From NCBI GenBank assembly GCA_964017185.1, contig OZ024876.1:11223726-11287725 (forward strand): 64,000 nt of DNA, read 5' to 3'. The notes under the pieces were generated by a model, which saw only the letters and a list, made by a program, of their open reading frames with translations, was not told the origin of the DNA and did no database searches. The translations under genes and the position numbers were made by a program. Origin of the DNA: Rugalucina vietnamica (Eukaryota; Mollusca; Bivalvia; Lucinida; Lucinidae). How positions within the stretch are numbered: the stretch's first letter is position 1; each line of letters begins with the position of its first letter. Positions 59,338 to 64,000 of the stretch are shown one piece after another.

Positions 59338-59612
59338 CATCAAGAAAACATTTCCGTGTAATGTATACCTCCTTATACCCCAATTTTATATAGCAAAACT
59401 GGGGTATGCATGGGTTTGCCTATTTTTCTGTATTTGATCCAAAACACACATTGTGGGTACCCATTAGAGCCGCCTCTACTCATGTGGTTCTAATGTGTAC
59501 CTACAATGTTTGTTTTGAGCAATAATATCAAAAATATCTTCTTTTTTTGTGAAATTTTCAATTTTTACAGCTGAAAAAATCTTTTTATACTGCGTGGGTA
59601 AGTTTTCCAAAT
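59338..59612 (+). mobile_element. Palindromic TIR family C, diverged copy
   Basis: Central hairpin decayed (gagccgcctctactcatgtg). Confidence 0.75.
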
Positions 59613-59617
59613 GTGGA

Positions 59618-59702
59618 CACAATGTGGCACCAACGGGTGTTTGAGCCAAGGACCTCTTGATTTTGAGTTTGATGCTCTCTTATAGTGCCACCATGCTCCC
59701 CT
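59618..59702 (-). mobile_element. Degenerate tRNA-derived SINE head
   Basis: On the minus strand, gagcatggtggcactataag ... caagaggtccttggctcaaa resembles the SINE head at 24089-24183 with many substitutions. Confidence 0.5.
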
Positions 59703-59847
59703 ATTCACAGGTATGAATTGAATATTTTTTACTTCAAGATGTTATTTAGATGGAACTACAATATTGTCTGGTTCAGACCATTTGTTTTGATGGAAGATAC
59801 AAGGGACACATTCAAAATGGCTGTCATTTTTATGTGCAAGTACCTTA

Positions 59848-60056
59848 TGAGCCATGTCATGGGAAAACCCGATTTTTGCCTATACAAAAACAAGTAACTG
59901 CACAGCTGATCAGCGCTTTTGTTTTGGCTACACGGATAGTACAATCCCTCATCTTCTTAAGTCCTAAATTCCAAGCTTCTAGCCTGCTTCTGTGACTGTA
60001 CAGGCCGGTTTGTGTCAGGCCTGGTCGGAAACCCTGGTTTTATCCTGTTGCAGCTC
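59848..60056 (+). mobile_element. MITE family A copy
   Basis: Left half of the central palindrome missing. Confidence 0.8.
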
Positions 60057-60163
60057 TTATCTTTATACAACCTGCTTTGATATTTAACCAGACATTTTTG
60101 CAACCAACATTTTAGCCAGGACATTATCGTCAGGGACAATATGACTAATTTTGATGATATAAA

Positions 60164-60399
60164 TGAGCTGCCTCATGGGAAAACCAACAATCTGCAAAGG
60201 CGAAAACAAAGACGCAGATCAGCTTCGCGGTTACCGCGAAGCTGATCAGCGCCTTTGTTTTCGCTACTCGGATAGTACAATTCCTCTTCTACTTAAATCC
60301 AAAATTTCAAGTTTCTAGCTCTTTTCTGTGCTTGTACATGTCGGTTTGTGTCGGACCTGTTCGGAAACCACAATGTTGGTTTTCCCACAAGGAGGCTCA
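60164..60399 (+). mobile_element. MITE family A copy
   Basis: Near-consensus copy with a perfect central hairpin gatcagcttcgcggttaccg. Confidence 0.9.
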
Positions 60400-60460
60400 T
60401 ATATTTGCAAACCAGACTATGATTCTGAAAGGCTATTTGTAGTTGTTCCCCTTTACAGGT

Positions 60461-60642
60461 CAACCTCATTATAACGCTATCTTTAATTTGGGGTCCAAGG
60501 CAACAGACTGTGTTATAAGTGAAATCATGTTATGAGTTTATTTACAATAGACAGATAGCAAAATAATCAATTTGGGAGGCATGAAAGGGCTGCTTTATAT
60601 TGAAAACCAAACTGTAGTGAGGCATATTATAATGAGGTTGAA
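60461..60642. mobile_element. MITE family K, copy 3
   Basis: Ends caacctcattataacgcta / attataatgaggttg. Confidence 0.8.
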
Positions 60643-60658
60643 CTATTCATAACAAACA

Positions 60659-61833
60659 TGAGCCACCGCATAAGAAAACCAACAATATGCATAGGCAAAA
60701 ACAAAGGCACAAAAATCAGCTGTGCAGCTGATGAGCGCCATTGTTTTGGCTACACAGACAGTACAGTCCCTCTTCTTCTTAAGGATGTTCGCTGCCAATG
60801 AAAAAGTATTCAAACTTTTTTTCTAACCATTCTTTTTTGATTCCAAAATACAACACAAGACATTTGAAAACAAAATAAATATAGGGTAGTGTGCATTTTT
60901 TCAAGCTACAGGCCTCTGAATGAGACCTCTGAGCACCATGTTTTAAATTTGGTAAAACTAATTTAATTTTTAATTCTTTGGAACATACCTGTCTTGAACA
61001 AACATACACGTAGAATGCTTTCAAAAGTCATAATATTTACGTAACGCAGACTATTTTGGACCTAAAGCATAGAAAAATTTGCAACTTGGAGTGGCTGACA
61101 AAATTTTACGATTCCTTTTTCAACCCTACCCCCATACTTGAAAAGTTGGAAAAAATCAATATTTTGAAATATGTCAAATTCATATTTGTTGATTCAAACT
61201 TTTTCTTGTATTTTCACACAACATAGAACTTGGTAATATTGTTCGAATAAAAGAAAGAAATATATAGGGTAGTGAGCATATAAGAGAGAACCAACAACTT
61301 GAAAATCGCCATTTTCAGCCTTTCTTCGGCTGTTTTGTTTCTAGAAGCCCATTTCATAAAACCACCTAAAATTTTAAAACCATCACACTAAAGACACAAA
61401 GACTGACTTAGAAGACCATGCACACACATACTGCTGCTAAAATAAACATCGAACTAGTGCAATTAATTTTAAGATGTGTAATATTCAAGTTTAATCTACC
61501 CTACCCCCTAAATTTTACTGACAACTAAAATTTTCTGAAAAGTTGCAGAAAATGGGGTGAAAAAATGAAGTTTCTTAGATTGACAATTTTCATGGCTCAT
61601 TCAATGCATATCATCAATATGTATCCAAATATAAAATATTAGGAAAATATCTGCAACCGTTTACGAGATATTCAAGAAAAGAAAAACCGGAAGTTCCGAA
61701 ATGTCAAATGTTAGCAGCGAACATCCTTAAATCTGAAATTTCAAGATTCTAGCTTGCTTCTGTGGCTGTACAGCTCGGTTTGTGTCGTACCTGGTCAGAA
61801 ACCAAGATCGTTGATTTTCTCCTGCAAAGGCCG
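60659..61833 (+). mobile_element. MITE family A copy split by a 944-bp TIR element
   Basis: Left part 60659-60782, right part 61727-61833. The right end is about 20 nt from the donor of IPO11 exon 61855-61920. Confidence 0.82.
60783..61726. mobile_element. 944-bp TIR element with TTAA target duplication
   Basis: Ends ggatgttcgctgc / gcagcgaacatcc, flanked by TTAA on both sides (60779-60782 and 61727-61730). TTAA duplication is the hallmark of piggyBac-type insertion, but the ends do not begin with the usual CCY and no transposase is present. Confidence 0.85.
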
Positions 61834-61854
61834 AGTCATAGAAGAGTAAACTAC

Positions 61855-61920
61855 CTTAGTATCACATTCTTTGACTTCTTTGAGCAATTGAAACAACTGG
61901 GAGAAAGAGGAATTCAAGAA
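61855..61920 (-). CDS. IPO11: Importin-11 exon (FLNSSFSQLFQLLKEVKECDTK)
   Basis: This 66-nt exon is phase 0 at both ends, with acceptor ctgtttcag|TTC and donor AAG|gtagtt. It encodes 22 residues ending QLLKEVKECDTK, matching vertebrate IPO11 QLLQQVTECDTK. It is helical HEAT-repeat sequence of the karyopherin-beta fold. The exon is boxed in by repeats: the 240-bp MITE ends about 20 nt past the donor, and a fragment of the palindromic 280-bp family begins about 17 nt before the acceptor. Splice phase, hydrophobic heptads and the match to the next exon make the call firm. Confidence 0.92.
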
Positions 61921-61937
61921 CTGAAACAGAAGTGGAA

Positions 61938-61978
61938 ACATCAGGAAAACATGTCCGTGAAATATATACCCCCTTGTA
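61938..61978 (+). mobile_element. Family C left-end fragment
   Basis: catcaggaaaacatgtccgt followed by gaaatatataccccctt, truncated; 17 nt from the acceptor of exon 61855-61920. Confidence 0.7.
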
Positions 61979-61996
61979 AACTTATCTTCAGCTGAC

Positions 61997-62303
61997 TACC
62001 AGGGGTTAGAACACAAGGCATCTTAAGTTTCCTTACTTACAACATACTTACGATGGTCTTAACATGGCCACCATAAAATCTACACTCGTGCTATCCCAGT
62101 AACTCTAAGCTATCGTAACTTTCTGAAATAAAAGGTGCCACCTCGTAAGATAAGATGGCGCTAAAGTGGGCTTGAGTCGACCATAAAGTTACAATGCTGT
62201 TAAGTTGTCACCATAACTTAAGGAATAATACCTAAGAGATACTTAAGTTGGTCGTAAGTTGATCTTAAGCTTAAGATGGCTTTAAGTTACTAACCCCAGG
62301 TTT
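61997..62303. mobile_element. Element family N, longer copy
   Basis: Ends ccaggggttag / ctaaccccagg; interior rich in cttaag and its inverted forms. Confidence 0.6.
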
Positions 62304-62469
62304 AAACCAGTTTGTACAATCACAAAAGAAAGCTAGGGGACTGAAATTTCAGATTTAACAAGACAAATTATACAATCCATTAAGTGAAGAAAAGAAAGGA
62401 GCTGATCAGCTGTGTAGTTACTGATCGGCCTCTTTGTTTTTGTGTAAACGTTTTCATACGATGTGGCTA
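62304..62469 (-). mobile_element. MITE family A, decayed copy
   Basis: Reversed; ends about 11 nt from the donor of IPO11 exon 62481-62521. Confidence 0.65.
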
Positions 62470-62480
62470 AAAATACTTAC

Positions 62481-62521
62481 AGGTAAAAACTGGTCAACAC
62501 TGAACTCAAAATCATCAACCG
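62481..62521 (-). CDS. IPO11: Importin-11 exon (VDDFEF segment), first exon visible in this window
   Basis: A 41-nt exon encoding VDDFEFSVDQFLP after two bases that complete a split codon. It aligns with vertebrate IPO11 AVDDFEFRTEQFLP as I recall it. The donor is CCT|gtaagt. No AG lies between the exon and an in-frame stop just upstream, so a normal GT-AG acceptor is not available. Instead the upstream bases read TTCCTTAAC, nine bases ending in ..ggatac, then the exon. That is the branch-point motif and AC terminus of a U12-type AT-AC intron. A previous exon ending in G would give GCG (Ala), the residue expected here. The MITE remnant downstream ends about 11 nt from the donor. Upstream exons are outside the window. 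Confidence 0.85.
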
Positions 62522-62545
62522 GTATCCATAGTTAAGGAATATTTT
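62522..62545 (-). promoter_or_regulatory. Putative U12-type branch point and AC acceptor of an IPO11 intron
   Basis: Read on the minus strand the bases are tattccttaactatggatac, then the exon. TTCCTTAAC is the textbook U12 branch-point consensus, and the branch A lies about 10 nt before the terminal AC, within the narrow spacing typical of minor-spliceosome introns. The matching 5' splice site (consensus ATATCCTT) was not located and would be outside the window or hidden in repeats. Confidence 0.65.
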
Positions 62546-62571
62546 TACTCCTGTCATTAATTGAGACTTCA

Positions 62572-63147
62572 CACTAGAAATTGGCTGCAAGCAAGGCTTT
62601 CAGTATACCCCCCGCAAAATTATCTGAAGCTGGCCAATAACTTCCTAAGTCAAACATGCAGAAAATTTGTCAAAGATATCTTTTCAGCATTATAATTCTT
62701 CATGTACATCCTCAGTATGCCAGTCACATCTATAAGATATTAAAAGAATATATTGAAAGCTTGAGGTTGATTTCACTGTATGCCCTATGATCATTATTGT
62801 TTATCATGAGAAATGGTAAAAAGTTGGCTAAGTTAAATGAAAGCTGTAAATTTGTCAAAAATTAACTTTTCAGCATGTAAAAAAACTATAGGAGGAGTTG
62901 CGCACACAAGGTATCCAGTATCTATTCACTTTATCAAGAATTAAAAAGGGAAATAACTCTCACAGAATGGGCTTAATTTTCATATACAAACTACATACCA
63001 AATTTCAAGATCCTAGCTCTAACGGTTCCTGACCGAGTGCTCAGGCATCACAGACTGACTGACTGACTGCACTCACTCACTGCACTGCACGGACAGACCC
63101 AAACCAATATGCCCCCTCAACTTCTTCCGAAGTTGGGGGCATAAAAA
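62572..63147 (+). mobile_element. Hybrid element with F-type start and G-type end
   Basis: Begins with the family F phrase ctagaaattggctgcaagca and ends with the family G block cccctcaacttcttccgaag, joined around 62878-62884, so F and G units form one superfamily. Confidence 0.7.
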
Positions 63148-63195
63148 TTCCAAGAAAAAAATATCAGCAAAAAAGTGCAATACATCGTAGCCATC

Positions 63196-63246
63196 ATGAA
63201 AACATTTCCGTGAAATGCATACCCTCTTAAATCCCACTTTTATATA
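63196..63246 (+). mobile_element. Family C left-end fragment
   Basis: catcatgaaaacatttccgt ... cccacttttatatag, broken by the family G element that follows. Confidence 0.7.
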
Positions 63247-64000
63247 GAACTAGAAAATGTGTTTATGAAACACTATGCCCCCAACTGGTAAGTCACTTTC
63301 AAGATGTAAAAATGTCCAAAAAATGACTAAGTTCAAATTGTAAAAAAAGTGACAAAAATTAATCTGAGGAGTATATCCCAACCACATGCATATCTTCAAA
63401 ACATGGTTACAATGTCTGCAAAGTTTCAAAAGTATCAGTATTAAATTGTAGGAGGAGTTGCGCACACAAGGTACCCTCTATCCATCCACTAAAATTCCCG
63501 AAAAAATGACTATAAAGTTCAAATTGTGATAAAAATGACAAAAAATAATCCAAGGAGTATATCCAAACCACATGCATATCTTCAAAGCATGGTCACAATG
63601 TCTGCAAAGTTTCAAAAGTATCGGTATTGAATTTTAGGAGGAGTTGCGCACACAAGGTACCCTCAAAATGGCTAAGTTCAAATTGTGAAAAAAATGACAA
63701 AAAATAATCCAAGGATTATATCCAAACCACATGCATATCTTCAGACCATGCCCATAATACAAGTAAAGTTTTAAATGAATTGGCATGAAACTGTAGGAGG
63801 AGTTGCGCACATAAGGTACCCACTGCCCATTCACTTTCATTGTGAAAATGCTCGAAAAATGGCTAAGTTCAAATTGCGAAAAAAGTGACAAAAATTAATC
63901 TGAGGTTTATATCCAAACCACATGCATATCTTCAAAGCATGGTCACAACATCTGTAAAGTTTCAAGAGAATCGGAATTAAACTGTAGGAGGAGTTGCGCA
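63247..64000 (+). mobile_element. Element family G, second copy, runs off the window
   Basis: Four units of about 180 bp visible, very similar to 43579-44160, starting with the same actagaaaatgtgtttatga. Confidence 0.82.

Noticed and set aside
1-64000. LTR elements, LINEs or autonomous DNA transposons
   Set aside because: No reverse transcriptase, integrase, capsid-like or transposase segment was recognised in any frame; weakly preserved fragments could have been missed by eye.

Overview
The window looks like a eukaryotic chromosome segment from a marine invertebrate, most probably a bivalve mollusc. Coding exons are short and separated by long introns, the DNA is AT-rich, and more than half of it is short terminal-inverted-repeat (TIR) elements, foldback elements, tRNA-derived SINEs and minisatellites. 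The bivalve assignment rests on the general style of the repeats and is an inference. I recognise no transposase, reverse transcriptase, LTR element, retrovirus or Polinton.

The host backbone is one gene read on the minus strand across almost the whole window: importin-11 (IPO11, a karyopherin-beta nuclear import receptor). Ten consecutive exons of its C-terminal half were found by translating splice-bounded minus-strand segments. In transcription order they are 62521-62481, 61920-61855, 59145-58981, 58628-56111 (containing a large minisatellite), 52493-52414, 12370-12290, 10655-10560, 7572-7459, 5706-5585 and 1649-1548. All intron phases agree and the concatenated protein is co-linear with vertebrate IPO11 as I remember it. 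Earlier exons lie beyond the right edge. The final C-terminal exon(s) were not found and probably lie beyond the left edge.

Inside the 40-kb intron between the fifth and sixth of these exons sits a two-exon gene on the plus strand (37339-38586 and 39879-40862). It encodes a 743-residue, secreted-then-anchored, cysteine-rich, heavily N-glycosylated protein with a single transmembrane segment.

The most unusual feature is at 56258-58640. A 45-bp unit containing both the start of an IPO11 exon and its own 3' splice site has been amplified to about 52 copies. Each copy brings a pyrimidine tract plus CAG|GG acceptor, and the unit length is a multiple of three. Splicing to the last copy gives exactly the ancestral-length protein; splicing to any of about 35 copies upstream of it would add in-frame 15-residue repeats.

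Other regions: 3.85-5.33 kb is a 48-bp intronic minisatellite; 8.4-9.4 kb is a giant palindrome; 13-29 kb is a mosaic of segmental duplications with nested TIR elements; 29.7-35.1 kb is a 5.35-kb foldback element with 38-bp tandem-repeat arms, nested in two layers of a 240-bp MITE; 36.9-37.3 kb is a 26-bp degenerate repeat abutting the nested gene; 43.6-44.5, 47.2-51.4 and 62.6-64 kb hold elements built from about 180-190-bp tandem units. TE ends approach within 10-35 nt of many splice sites.
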